Virus record (IMG/VR): IMGVR_UViG_3300023179_005665
Coordinates: 1 to 59,501 of that record
Source of the DNA: a virus
Strand: one strand, 5' to 3'
Length of the DNA stretch: 59,501 bases
Shown here: in pieces, positions 51,578 through 58,521 of the stretch
Position numbering within the stretch: the first letter of the stretch is position 1
How the letters are laid out: each line of letters starts with the position of its first letter
Made by a program: the position numbers and the translations under genes
The notes under the pieces: model-generated
What the model saw: the letters and a program-made list of their open reading frames with translations, nothing else
Told to the model about the DNA's origin: nothing
The model's database searches: none

Positions 51578-51824
51578 CCTTGAATTTCTTTTTGCTGCTA
51601 CTAAGAACTATTTTAAGTCCTATAAAAGCATCCACTAATCCGTAGTATCTAATTGCTGGGATAGGTAAAAGAAACCACCAGACCCCAACAAAAATACAAC
51701 ACAATCCTAATAACCATACTATGAATCGCGGCATCCAATCAAATAAAGAAAATAAATAACTTAATGGGCCTATGAGTAAAACCACAATAAAAATTAAGGA
51801 TACAAGCAAGGCCAAACTAGCCAT
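51555..51824 (-). CDS. Small membrane protein
   Basis: The 89-residue protein has three hydrophobic segments: LALLVSLIFIVVLLIGPLSY, FIVWLLGLCCIFVGVWWFLL, and a weaker PAIRYYGLVDAFIGLKIVLS. It is probably an inner-membrane protein of unknown function. Its end overlaps the rIIA promoter region; the preceding gene's stop and this start share one base (TAATG-like). Confidence 0.65.
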   Translation of the reverse strand: MASLALLVSLIFIVVLLIGPLSYLFSLFDWMPRFIVWLLGLCCIFVGVWWFLLPIPAIRYYGLVDAFIGLKIVLSSSKKKFKVDKTDNR

Positions 51825-52141
51825 TACTCATTATCCTCGTTATCGTCATAATTTTCTTCCCAGTTATTTACTTCTGGTAGCCAGCCCTCATTAGACTGAT
51901 AATCCTCATCATGATCTTCTTCATCCACAATAGATTCAGTATCTTCTATAAAAATAGTTAATGTATTAAGTATTTCTAATATTTCATCTAGTTTAGAAGA
52001 TAATCCTCTTACTTCTTTTCTGAGATTTTGAATATCTTTGTCCAATAAACTTATTTCTTTAGAAAATTTATGATCTATCCTATTAAGGTCTTTGTTGCTT
52101 TTCATTACCTCTTTAATAATATTATCAAAATCACGAGACAT
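51824..52141 (-). CDS. Small coiled-coil protein
   Basis: The 105-residue protein is a heptad-rich helix in residues 10-60 (DIQNLRKEVRGLSSKLDEIL) with an acidic tail (EDHDEDYQSNEGWLPEVNNW). No enzyme motif. It probably forms a homo-oligomer. It overlaps the gene before it by 11 bases. Confidence 0.6.
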   Translation of the reverse strand: MSRDFDNIIKEVMKSNKDLNRIDHKFSKEISLLDKDIQNLRKEVRGLSSKLDEILEILNTLTIFIEDTESIVDEEDHDEDYQSNEGWLPEVNNWEENYDDNEDNE

Positions 52142-52433
52142 TTTTATATTCCTTTATATCCCCATGCTGAAGAATTTTTTTATTTTCATAGTTTTCGGCC
52201 ACTCGTCTATAGAACTCTTGTTTTATATTCTCTAATACACCAGTTATCATAACTATTTTATTATAAGAAGGCTGAGCCATTAATCCTGTTAAAATACGAG
52301 AAAAAGTATAGTTAATATCCCCTAAAATTTCTTCCAAAGAATCCGTATTATATCTACCACCATCCAAACAATTGACCATTTCGGCTATACAATCATCTAA
52401 TCTTAATCTGCGATTTTCTTCAATATATGGCAT
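52131..52433 (-). CDS. Hypothetical small helical protein
   Basis: The 100-residue protein starts MPYIEENRRLRLDDCIAEMV and is mainly helical, with a conserved-looking NCLDGGRYNTDSLEEILGDI and YTFSRILTGL. Small proteins of this style are common in T4-like early regions. Function unknown. It overlaps its downstream neighbour by 11 bases. Confidence 0.55.
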   Translation of the reverse strand: MPYIEENRRLRLDDCIAEMVNCLDGGRYNTDSLEEILGDINYTFSRILTGLMAQPSYNKIVMITGVLENIKQEFYRRVAENYENKKILQHGDIKEYKNVS

Positions 52434-52435
52434 AA

Positions 52436-53674
52436 TTATATTATTCTCCTGATATTTTTGGATAGTAGTAACTTTTTCTCACCAGTAAGAGTATTTTCTG
52501 CAAAAATAGATACAGTATTTATTCCTCGTATAAAATATTTACGATTTAGTGAAATATCAAATCCATGATATTTATTTTCAAATTTGTACAAATCTTTTCT
52601 ATATTTGGATGCTTGAATAATATAAGTATTATTATTTATCATAATTTTTACTAAAATTTCATCTTGAGTATTTCCACTATCAAGAACCCACCCACGTATT
52701 CTGAATAGGTTTAATGTATCAACTTTAAAAATAATTCTATCTTGCCAGGTTTTTTGAATAATATTTATTGAAGGTGGTACTATTTTGTATTCTATATTTC
52801 CTAAAGATTTTTGAATATTCAACGATCCACCTGTTATAACTTTATTAGATAACGATTCTAGTTTATCAACACAATCAAATATTTTATGTTTTATTTGATC
52901 CACATTTAAATCACCATATTTATTACATATCGCTGCTATTGCTCCTGCGATTTGTGGAGCGGCCATGCTTGTTCCGCTCATATATCCGTAAGTATTATTT
53001 GGCAAAGTAGAGTATATTGATGTGCCGGGAGCCGCGATACTAACAGTATTTTTCCCATAATCAGAATACCCCGCCAAATCATTTTTATCATAATTCAAAG
53101 CAGCAACACTAATAATATTAGGCTGGTTATATGAACTAGGATATTTTGGAGAAACATCGTGGTTGGAACCAGTATTCCCAGCACTTGTTACAAAAACTAT
53201 ATTGTTATCATTAGCATTTTTTATAGTATCTTCTAACAAATTAGAATAACCAGATGAGCCGCCCCAACTATTGTTAATAGCAACAATATCTATACCATAT
53301 TTTTTTTTCATCATTATAGCATAATTAATAGCATTAATAGCGTCTCCAGTATATCCAATACCTTTATTATCTTGAAATTTTAAGACCATGATAGATACTG
53401 GACCATAACCAGCAACAATTCCGGCAACATGGGTTCCATGACCATAACCATCTTGCACATTATTATTGTTATTTGCAAAATTCCAACCATTTATATCATC
53501 AATATAACCATTATGATCATCATCAAAACTATTATTTGGTATCTCGTTAGGATTATGCCAAATATAACTTTTTAATGAATTATGATTAAGATCTATTCCG
53601 CTATCTATAATCGCTACAACTGGAGTTAAAACACATTTATTTTCTAATATCTCTATCCCTAGATTAGTTTTCAT
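52436..53674 (-). CDS. Subtilisin-like protease with C-terminal beta-sandwich
   Basis: The 412-residue protein starts MKTNLGIEILENKCVLTPVV, an opening like the LExLExR-type N-terminus of planctomycete secreted proteins. The triad is Asp24 (VVAIIDSGIDLN), His79 (DGYGHGTHVAGIVAG) and Ser236 (YMSGTSMAAPQIAG), with Asn167 (TSAGNTGSNHD) as oxyanion residue. The last 110 residues (FRIRGWVLDSGNTQDEILVK, then YHGFDISLNRKYF) match the GWxLDxx...GFxFxL beta-sandwich found beside bacterial secreted proteases. It has its own promoter upstream (53718-53745). Likely extracellular or virion-borne. Confidence 0.9.
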   Translation of the reverse strand: MKTNLGIEILENKCVLTPVVAIIDSGIDLNHNSLKSYIWHNPNEIPNNSFDDDHNGYIDDINGWNFANNNNNVQDGYGHGTHVAGIVAGYGPVSIMVLKFQDNKGIGYTGDAINAINYAIMMKKKYGIDIVAINNSWGGSSGYSNLLEDTIKNANDNNIVFVTSAGNTGSNHDVSPKYPSSYNQPNIISVAALNYDKNDLAGYSDYGKNTVSIAAPGTSIYSTLPNNTYGYMSGTSMAAPQIAGAIAAICNKYGDLNVDQIKHKIFDCVDKLESLSNKVITGGSLNIQKSLGNIEYKIVPPSINIIQKTWQDRIIFKVDTLNLFRIRGWVLDSGNTQDEILVKIMINNNTYIIQASKYRKDLYKFENKYHGFDISLNRKYFIRGINTVSIFAENTLTGEKKLLLSKNIRRII

Positions 53675-53717
53675 TAGAGTCCTTTCAGGAGTTTGAATCT
53701 TTTATGAACTAAACATG

Positions 53718-53745
53718 AAATTTAGCAGAAATATAGATTTTGTCA
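53718..53745 (-). promoter_or_regulatory. Sigma70-type promoter of the second subtilisin
   Basis: TTGACA (53745-53740), a 16-base spacer and TAAATT (53723-53718) lie 44 bases before the ATG at 53674. The -10 is weaker than in the other promoters of this window. Confidence 0.6.
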
Positions 53746-53756
53746 ATAGAAAAATT

Positions 53757-54284
53757 TCATTGGTCACTACCACATTTACATTGATAAGTATGACAATAAC
53801 TGCATTTTGGTCCAGGCGTAATCCCTCCCCACGCATTACTTATGCCATTAAAACTTTCTTTTCCAGTATCAATACAAACCAACTTAGCACATTTATTTCG
53901 TTTTACTAAACCTACATTATACCAATGACAATCCCAAAACTTTAATCCTGTTTGATTATAGATATTTTCAACCAGATTTTGAATATCTTTCATAGTTTTG
54001 TCATTATGGTTAACCGAATATGCTCTTTCGGTGATATATCCCCAATCGCTAGGTTCATCGGGATCATAACCATCTTCAGGCATAAAATTTAATCTACAAA
54101 GTTTACTATAAATTTGCGGAGCCAAATCATATTGAGCTAATTTTTTTTGCAAACTAAGGCTCTCTTGGGCTTTCTTTTTATTCTTAAACTCTTTGAATAC
54201 CCAACCTTGTTTATCTTTAATAGGATAAACCTGACAATATCCACCCTCGTCGCTCCAACCACTATAGTCTATTAAGTATTCCAT
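53757..54284 (-). CDS. Small protein-kinase-fold protein, catalytic core altered
   Basis: In this 175-residue protein GWVFKEFKN (27-35) resembles the VAIK strand with Lys31, and a QESLSLQKKLAQYDLAPQIY helix follows. WDCHWYNVGL (117-126) resembles the HRDxxxxN loop, with Asp118 and Asn123, and CIDTGKESF (137-145) the DFG region with Asp139. The fold is that of aminoglycoside/protein kinases, much shorter than usual. The end has Cys/His pairs (CSYCHTYQCKC) that may bind zinc. A phage kinase for modifying host proteins is possible, but phosphotransfer is not proved. Confidence 0.65.
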   Translation of the reverse strand: MEYLIDYSGWSDEGGYCQVYPIKDKQGWVFKEFKNKKKAQESLSLQKKLAQYDLAPQIYSKLCRLNFMPEDGYDPDEPSDWGYITERAYSVNHNDKTMKDIQNLVENIYNQTGLKFWDCHWYNVGLVKRNKCAKLVCIDTGKESFNGISNAWGGITPGPKCSYCHTYQCKCGSDQ

Positions 54285-54285
54285 G

Positions 54286-54603
54286 TTAGTATGAAATAAT
54301 TACGGGAATTTCTCCAGTAAGATAGTATATAAATTGTCTAGCGTCGTTTAAATTATAGAATTCGCCAAGAAAAATGGGACCACTCATAACATCATCAATA
54401 TATCGTTTTCCATAAACTCTATAGAATGGATCGTCTATGGCACCCCAAGCGTCTGTTAAAAAATGTTCAGCATCTTTAACTTGTTCTATGATGGTTCCAT
54501 TTTCGTAATCATCATATTCACGAACAGTAATAAGTTCAAAATATTGTATAGGCGATTTAGGATTATTATTTTTTATTAATCCATTACATAACCTATTATC
54601 CAT
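54286..54603 (-). CDS. Conserved phage early-type protein
   Basis: The 105-residue protein starts MDNRLCNGLIKNNNPKSPIQ and contains ITVREYDDYENGTIIEQVKD and VYGKRYIDDVMSGPIFLGEF. A single alpha-beta domain is expected. Similar proteins occur in large phage genomes near the FkbM and Mtd-like mini genes, function unknown. It is spaced one base from the kinase-fold gene. Confidence 0.55.
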   Translation of the reverse strand: MDNRLCNGLIKNNNPKSPIQYFELITVREYDDYENGTIIEQVKDAEHFLTDAWGAIDDPFYRVYGKRYIDDVMSGPIFLGEFYNLNDARQFIYYLTGEIPVIISY

Positions 54604-54607
54604 TACG

Positions 54608-54925
54608 CTATATCCTATATAAAGGCATTACCGTATTTTGATCTATATAAGGATTATTTTGAAGCCTCAGATCAAACAAATCTCCTGAACTATTTATTCT
54701 AGCATATGCTGCCGGTTTTGCAAGTTTATTATTTAGTTCGTCAACACTTTTACGAAGTCTTTTAAGTTCATCTTTAGCATTATTTACCCAAAACATATCA
54801 GCGCCACTTGCCCAAGCAAAATCAATAATAGATTCAAGAGGATCAGAGTTTTTATCCATATAAGTTGCCAGTTCTATAAAGGTTCTTCTTATACAATCTT
54901 CCCAGTTTTCATATTCTTCTATCAT
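54608..54925 (-). CDS. Conserved small phage protein (paralogue of 56138-56329)
   Basis: The 105-residue protein has DPLESIIDFAWASGADMFWV (28-47) and NNAKDELKRLRKSVDELNNK, shared almost word for word with the gene at 56138. Its C-terminus (YARINSSGDLFDLRLQNNPY) is a common phage ending. It overlaps the mini fibre gene by 17 bases. Function unknown. Confidence 0.65.
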   Translation of the reverse strand: MIEEYENWEDCIRRTFIELATYMDKNSDPLESIIDFAWASGADMFWVNNAKDELKRLRKSVDELNNKLAKPAAYARINSSGDLFDLRLQNNPYIDQNTVMPLYRI

Positions 54926-55142
54926 TTTCTAATTTTGCTATTTTTTCTTCTAAAATTCTTACTCGTTCATGAATATCGTAATCGGCTATTGCTGGAAGGT
55001 CTTTAACTGGTGTTTTACCATCTCCAACATGAACTGTCAACCAAGTTCCATCTCCTAGTCTATCATATTGAATAGTCTCGCCTCTTTTTGGAATGTATAG
55101 ACTATTCTGAGGAGCTTTACCCATCATAAATTCAGCTCTCAT
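54909..55142 (-). CDS. Small protein with Mtd_N-like fibre head motif
   Basis: The 77-residue protein starts MRAEFMMGKAPQNSLYIPKR and has GETIQYDRLGDGTWLTVHVG then DGKTPVKDLPAIADYD. This is the 'x-R-GDG-T...GDG-T-VxDLP' logic of fibre heads in miniature. It continues with a coiled coil (IHERVRILEEKIAKLENDRR). ATGs at codons 6 and 7 are alternative starts. It could be a short fibre or a domain-sharing partner of a fibre. Confidence 0.55.
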   Translation of the reverse strand: MRAEFMMGKAPQNSLYIPKRGETIQYDRLGDGTWLTVHVGDGKTPVKDLPAIADYDIHERVRILEEKIAKLENDRRI

Positions 55143-55143
55143 A

Positions 55144-55986
55144 TTAATAGAATAAATTCATAGTATCAAAATATTTTTTACAATCTTCGTTACTATTATC
55201 ATAGCCATTTTTAGCTATTGATATGAGTTGAAATTTGGGAATTGGTTTAGAGAAATTATATTTGTTAGAGTATTTTTGTACAATGTCTTTATGTATAGCA
55301 ATAATATCAATAACACAAAAGGGGAATATTTCTTCTTTGTCTATATTTATTAAGTTTTGTCCATCAATTAAGAAATATCTATAATCAATAGAATCTAAAA
55401 CATCAAAAAGATCTTTTGGTCGTCTATTTTGTAATCTCAAACAATGACCATTTACCTCTATAAGCATAGGTGGCTTATTAGAGTTTAATGTTTTAGTTGC
55501 TCCTAAAAGAGCTTGAGCTTCATTACCTTCAATATCTAATTTGATCGCAGATACGGGTCTACCATCTACTATATCATCTATAGTAGAGGAGGTAAAAGCT
55601 CCGTTGTCATCATTTTTAGCAGAGCCGAACGGCCCATAATCTGAATTAAAAGAGCATTTCCTTGAACTATCCAATAGGATTTTATTATGTATCTCTACAT
55701 TAGAAATTCCATTGAAGGTTTTTTCTAGACAATCAGTATTCTTACTCGCCCCATCAATTAAAATCATTTTCTTATTATCAAACATAGCAGGAATAAAAGA
55801 AAATGTACCTATATGAGAGCCACAATCAAGAATATAGGAGTTTTCATTAGTATCAAGTATAAACTTATTAAGGATTACCCAGTTATGATATCCGTATAAT
55901 TGTTTATTTTTGATGTATCTTACTACCGGATCTTCACTATCAATATAGTATATAGATTTTCCATTAATCTCTTGAGATACAATCAT
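55144..55986 (-). CDS. FkbM-family methyltransferase
   Basis: The 280-residue protein has NSYILDCGSHIGTFSFIPAM (SAM loop), KMILIDGASKNTDCLEKTF, then VSAIKLDIEGNEAQALLGAT and PPMLIEVNGHCLRLQNR. The DIEGNE motif is the FkbM signature. It lies outside the glycan island, among small early-type genes. Target not known. Confidence 0.85.
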   Translation of the reverse strand: MIVSQEINGKSIYYIDSEDPVVRYIKNKQLYGYHNWVILNKFILDTNENSYILDCGSHIGTFSFIPAMFDNKKMILIDGASKNTDCLEKTFNGISNVEIHNKILLDSSRKCSFNSDYGPFGSAKNDDNGAFTSSTIDDIVDGRPVSAIKLDIEGNEAQALLGATKTLNSNKPPMLIEVNGHCLRLQNRRPKDLFDVLDSIDYRYFLIDGQNLINIDKEEIFPFCVIDIIAIHKDIVQKYSNKYNFSKPIPKFQLISIAKNGYDNSNEDCKKYFDTMNLFY

Positions 55987-56013
55987 TTTATTACAATCCT
56001 TATTTTAAGATGG

Positions 56014-56164
56014 TTAATTGTTTTTTGTAGAATCATAATAGCCAGTATCATATCCTTGTCCATGACCCACAGTATAAGCTGCCATGAGCCATTTTATAAT
56101 CTCATCAGTTGTATTTTCTGCAACATTAAGTTTTATCTCACTGATGATTCGATCTATTCTTGGA
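56014..56164 (-). pseudogene. Open reading frame without a start, likely C-terminus of a frameshifted gene
   Basis: On the minus strand, after the end of the gene at 56138-56329, an open frame shifted by one base reads LIYPRIDRIISEIKLNVAEN then TDEIIKWLMAAYTVGHGQGY and DTGYYDSTKNN, stop at 56014. It has no ATG, GTG or TTG early enough to explain the first part, and its upstream stop (TAG) lies at the end of the other frame. It looks like the C-terminus of a gene split by a +1 shift. A separate gene starting at the internal ATG (MAAYTVGHGQG) is the alternative. Confidence 0.45.
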
Positions 56165-56329
56165 TATATTAGCCCATGCTACCGACCCATGAAAGCCAGC
56201 ATCTTTTTCTGCTTTAGCAGTTAGTCTTTTCAGCTCGTCTTTTGCATTATTCACCCAAAAACGATCAGCACCAGATGCCCATGCAAAATCAATAAGGGTT
56301 TCAAGAGGATCAGAAAACTTATCCATCAT
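56138..56329 (-). CDS. Conserved small phage protein, possibly truncated by frameshift
   Basis: The 63-residue protein starts MMDKFSDPLETLIDFAWASG and shares ASGADRFWVNNAKDELKRL with the gene at 54608, then diverges (AEKDAGFHGSVAWANISK) and stops. The alternative frame just after it continues as a good protein. It begins on the stop of the upstream gene (ATGA). Either a short gene or the first half of a frameshifted one. Confidence 0.6.
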   Translation of the reverse strand: MMDKFSDPLETLIDFAWASGADRFWVNNAKDELKRLTAKAEKDAGFHGSVAWANISKNRSNHQ

Positions 56330-56541
56330 GCAAATCCGATTTTAGTTTTTTCGCCTACCATAACATCAATTTCATTTTCATGAAACCACTTGCTGTCGTG
56401 AGAGCGACCATTCCACCAAGCACACTCATAAGTAACATGATTATTACCACGAATACACACAGCACTAATAGTTCCAAATACATCATCAGCCAACTTAACC
56501 TTACTTCCAATCTTATAAGTATCTAGCGAATTTTTGCTCAT
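56326..56541 (-). CDS. Small SH3-like/KOW-type protein
   Basis: The 71-residue protein (MSKNSLDTYKIGSKVKLADD...) has a YKIGSKVKLADDVFGTISAV strand pair and a WWNGRSHDSKWFHENEIDVM end, the look of a small beta barrel of KOW/SH3 type common in phage early regions. A promoter lies just upstream (56579-56606). Function unknown; nucleic-acid binding possible. Confidence 0.6.
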   Translation of the reverse strand: MSKNSLDTYKIGSKVKLADDVFGTISAVCIRGNNHVTYECAWWNGRSHDSKWFHENEIDVMVGEKTKIGFA

Positions 56542-56578
56542 AAATTTTCCTTTGTTTAAAACGTAATGGTATATGTCT

Positions 56579-56606
56579 ATTGTAGCGTTTGCTTTTTAGA
56601 TGTCAA
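56579..56606 (-). promoter_or_regulatory. Sigma70-type promoter for the leftward small genes
   Basis: TTGACA (56606-56601), a 16-base spacer and TACAAT (56584-56579) precede the ATG at 56541 by 38 bases. It faces the plus-strand HNH gene, so the two start from the same gap. Confidence 0.75.
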
Positions 56607-56618
56607 GAGGAATTAAAT

Positions 56619-57080
56619 ATGAATATTAAATATCATTATAGCAAAGAAAACTTAAGCAAAATTTGTGCCAAGTCTTTTAGTTATAGAGAGTGTTTAACTA
56701 AAATGGGTTTAACTCCTGCCGGTGGTAATTATGCTTCATTAAAAAAACATATTAAACTATATAACATTGATATTTCACATTTTACTTTACAGGGATGGTC
56801 AAAAGGCAAAATAATTGGTCCTAAAAGAGAACTAATAGATTATCTTTCTAACAAGCAAACAATAACAAGTTGGAAACTCAAAAAAAGATTATTAAGCGAA
56901 AAAATATTTGAACATAAATGCTTAAATTGTAATAGTAAAACTTGGCTAAATGAAAAAATTCCACTAGAATTGCATCATAAAGATGGTAATAATATGAACA
57001 ATAATCTTTCTAATCTTGAATTACTATGTCCTAATCGTCATGCTTTAACTGATAATTATAGATCTAAAAATAGAAAATAG
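56619..57080 (+). CDS. HNH endonuclease abutting a tRNA gene
   Basis: The 153-residue protein starts MNIKYHYSKENLSKICAKSF at the ATG at 56619, eight bases after AGAGGA. A helix-turn-helix-like region (SYRECLTKMGLTPAGGNYAS) precedes KHIKLYNIDISHFTLQGWSK. The HNH core is CLNCNSKTWLNEKIPLELHH, then KDGNNMNNNLSNLELLCPNR with HALTDNY. It is on the plus strand amid minus-strand genes, and its stop overlaps the 3' end of the tRNA by two bases. Both facts indicate a mobile element beside the tRNA. Confidence 0.87.
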   Translation: MNIKYHYSKENLSKICAKSFSYRECLTKMGLTPAGGNYASLKKHIKLYNIDISHFTLQGWSKGKIIGPKRELIDYLSNKQTITSWKLKKRLLSEKIFEHKCLNCNSKTWLNEKIPLELHHKDGNNMNNNLSNLELLCPNRHALTDNYRSKNRK

Positions 57081-57152
57081 CCCGGATCGGATTCGAACCG
57101 ATACTGTATCGATTTTAAGTCGATTGTCTGCTGCCAGTTGGACTACCGGGCC
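57079..57152 (-). tRNA. tRNA-Leu, anticodon UAA, short variable loop
   Basis: A 74-base cloverleaf: acceptor GGCCCGG/CCGGGCT, D arm GTC...GAC with a GG-containing loop, anticodon stem ATCGA/TCGAT with loop CTTAAAA (anticodon TAA at 57117-57115), variable loop ACAGT and T arm ATCGG-TTCGAAT-CCGAT. The anticodon reads UUA (Leu). Bacterial tRNA-Leu normally has a long variable arm, which is missing here. UUA is a frequent codon in this AT-rich genome, so the tRNA may raise translation of phage genes. No CCA is encoded. Confidence 0.92.
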
Positions 57153-57161
57153 ATTATACAT

Positions 57162-57228
57162 CTGACTACACAAACCAATTTTATGAGGTTGACTATTGTT
57201 GAGCCTCAAATGTAGTCTATGTAGTCAG
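57162..57228 (-). terminator. Inverted-repeat element between a small regulator-like gene and the tRNA
   Basis: Arms CTGACTACA/TGTAGTCAG (57162-57170 with 57220-57228) enclose a hairpin TGAGG/CCTCA (57184-57188 with 57204-57208). It lies downstream of the 93-residue gene and upstream of the tRNA on the same strand. It may be a transcript end, a processing site for the tRNA, or both. There is no long T-run, so intrinsic termination is not certain. Confidence 0.4.
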
Positions 57229-57247
57229 AATGTATTTTGTTTTATAA

Positions 57248-57529
57248 TCAACCGTTAGCGTGAGCCTTGAGGCGACGAACAATGTCGGCCATAGCCTCAA
57301 CATTATCAACCGTCTTAACAGGCTTGGCACGTTCCATAGTCGGAAGTTCAATACCCTTCTTAGTCAGAGCGGCCTTAGTACGAGCAAAACGAGCCATTGT
57401 ACTAGCAATCTTCTGACCAGTCTTTGACGCAATTTCCGCATACGTCTTAGACGAAAAAACCGCCTCAAGGAACTGCTCATCACTGCAACGAACACGCTTC
57501 TGCTTCTCAGTCGAAATAAGTTCTGACAT
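57248..57529 (-). CDS. Small HTH-like DNA-binding protein with strong promoter
   Basis: The 93-residue protein starts MSELISTEKQKRVRCSDEQF at the ATG at 57529, seven bases after GGAGGT. It has a helix-turn-helix-like core (TYAEIASKTGQKIASTMARF) and a basic tail (ARTKAALTKKGIELP, then IVRRLKAHANG). It is preceded by the best promoter of the window (57608-57636). Its base composition is more GC-rich than its neighbours. It is probably an early regulator. Confidence 0.68.
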   Translation of the reverse strand: MSELISTEKQKRVRCSDEQFLEAVFSSKTYAEIASKTGQKIASTMARFARTKAALTKKGIELPTMERAKPVKTVDNVEAMADIVRRLKAHANG

Positions 57530-57607
57530 AATCAACCTCCAAATCATTTTCCAATTACTTGCCGAATCAAGTTGGTCACGCGACCAATCTCTTGCTTCGA
57601 CTTATGT

Positions 57608-57636
57608 ATTGTACAACAGAGTATCGGTCTTGTCAA
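57608..57636 (-). promoter_or_regulatory. Near-consensus sigma70 promoter
   Basis: TTGACA (57636-57631), a 17-base spacer and TACAAT (57613-57608) precede the regulator-like gene. A long leader of about 75 bases follows, with AGGAGG-type ribosome site near its end. Confidence 0.85.
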
Positions 57637-57680
57637 TGGAGAGCCTTGAAAAAAATTTGAGTCACGCCAGATTTTTCTGA

Positions 57681-58472
57681 TTAGTCAACAAAAATCCCGT
57701 CAAACTCAGTTTTTAAAAACTGTCTGATTGGCTCTGCGTCTTTATCTTTTAAAAGAGCCTGTTGTAGTCTGTCCTGTTCCTTATTACGAAATTCTGGAAT
57801 GTCCGCACCAGCACTAAAAGCCCGTTCTGAACGAATAAGATTATATTTTATAAATGCTTTAAAATGACTATTATTTTTCCAAAAAAAAGGATCGTGTTCT
57901 TTAACCGCCATTGCAAAAGCAACTGAATAAATACTAAATTCTAATGCTCCAGACACAGCATTGGTTTTTTCTAATTGTCTACCTCTTTTACTATCATCTA
58001 TTGCACATTCTGCACCTAGAATGTAGCAAGTCCATTCATCAAATATGTATGTTGGGGTATCATCCCAATATTGTAATTGGTCTACTAAATATAACTTATA
58101 TCTTGACGATCTTAAAACTTCTGGTACATATGGACCGATATGTCTCATTTTTATTTTTGGATCATCAACTATAACAGCCTTACCATTTAAACAATATAAT
58201 ACATTAATAGGACTTTTAATAATTGGTCTGTATTGATTTCTTAATTCGCTATGTATTCCATGAGCAGTTTCATGAACATTGGTATATCTTCCATCATGAT
58301 CTCCATGAGGTTTTTGTTTAGAATGATTAAGAACATCACCATAAACACAGTTACTATCTATATTCCTATATTTAGGAACAATAATAAAATCTATACCATC
58401 ATCTGTGTCGTTAGCCATAAGAGGTTGGCTAAGTAAAATCGCCAATATGGTAATAAAAAATTTAATCATCAT
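57681..58472 (-). CDS. Exported putative zinc metalloprotease (HExxH)
   Basis: The 263-residue protein has a signal peptide (MMIKFFITILAILLSQPLMA, cleavage near residue 20). The motif NVHETAHGIHSELRNQ (65-80) has HExxH at 67-71, and a likely third ligand is Glu146 or Glu155 (YIFDEWTCYILGAE). The protein would act in the periplasm or outside. It sits between a PspC gene and the regulator-like gene. Similar proteins are known from planctomycetes. Activity is inferred from the motif. Confidence 0.75.
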   Translation of the reverse strand: MMIKFFITILAILLSQPLMANDTDDGIDFIIVPKYRNIDSNCVYGDVLNHSKQKPHGDHDGRYTNVHETAHGIHSELRNQYRPIIKSPINVLYCLNGKAVIVDDPKIKMRHIGPYVPEVLRSSRYKLYLVDQLQYWDDTPTYIFDEWTCYILGAECAIDDSKRGRQLEKTNAVSGALEFSIYSVAFAMAVKEHDPFFWKNNSHFKAFIKYNLIRSERAFSAGADIPEFRNKEQDRLQQALLKDKDAEPIRQFLKTEFDGIFVD

Positions 58473-58491
58473 AGTGTACCTCTTATCCCTA

Positions 58492-58521
58492 AGTAAAATA
58501 CACTATATGCTATATTTTACT
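58492..58521 (-). other. AT-rich inverted repeat at the end of the PspC gene
   Basis: AGTAAAATA (58492-58500) pairs with TATTTTACT (58513-58521) across a 12-base loop, spanning the PspC stop. It could be a weak terminator or an AT-rich hairpin that protects the transcript end. Confidence 0.4.

Noticed and set aside
57079-57152. Ochre-suppressor tRNA
   Set aside because: Counting the loop C-T-T-A-A-A-A places TAA, not TTA, at positions 34-36, so it reads UUA and not the UAA stop.
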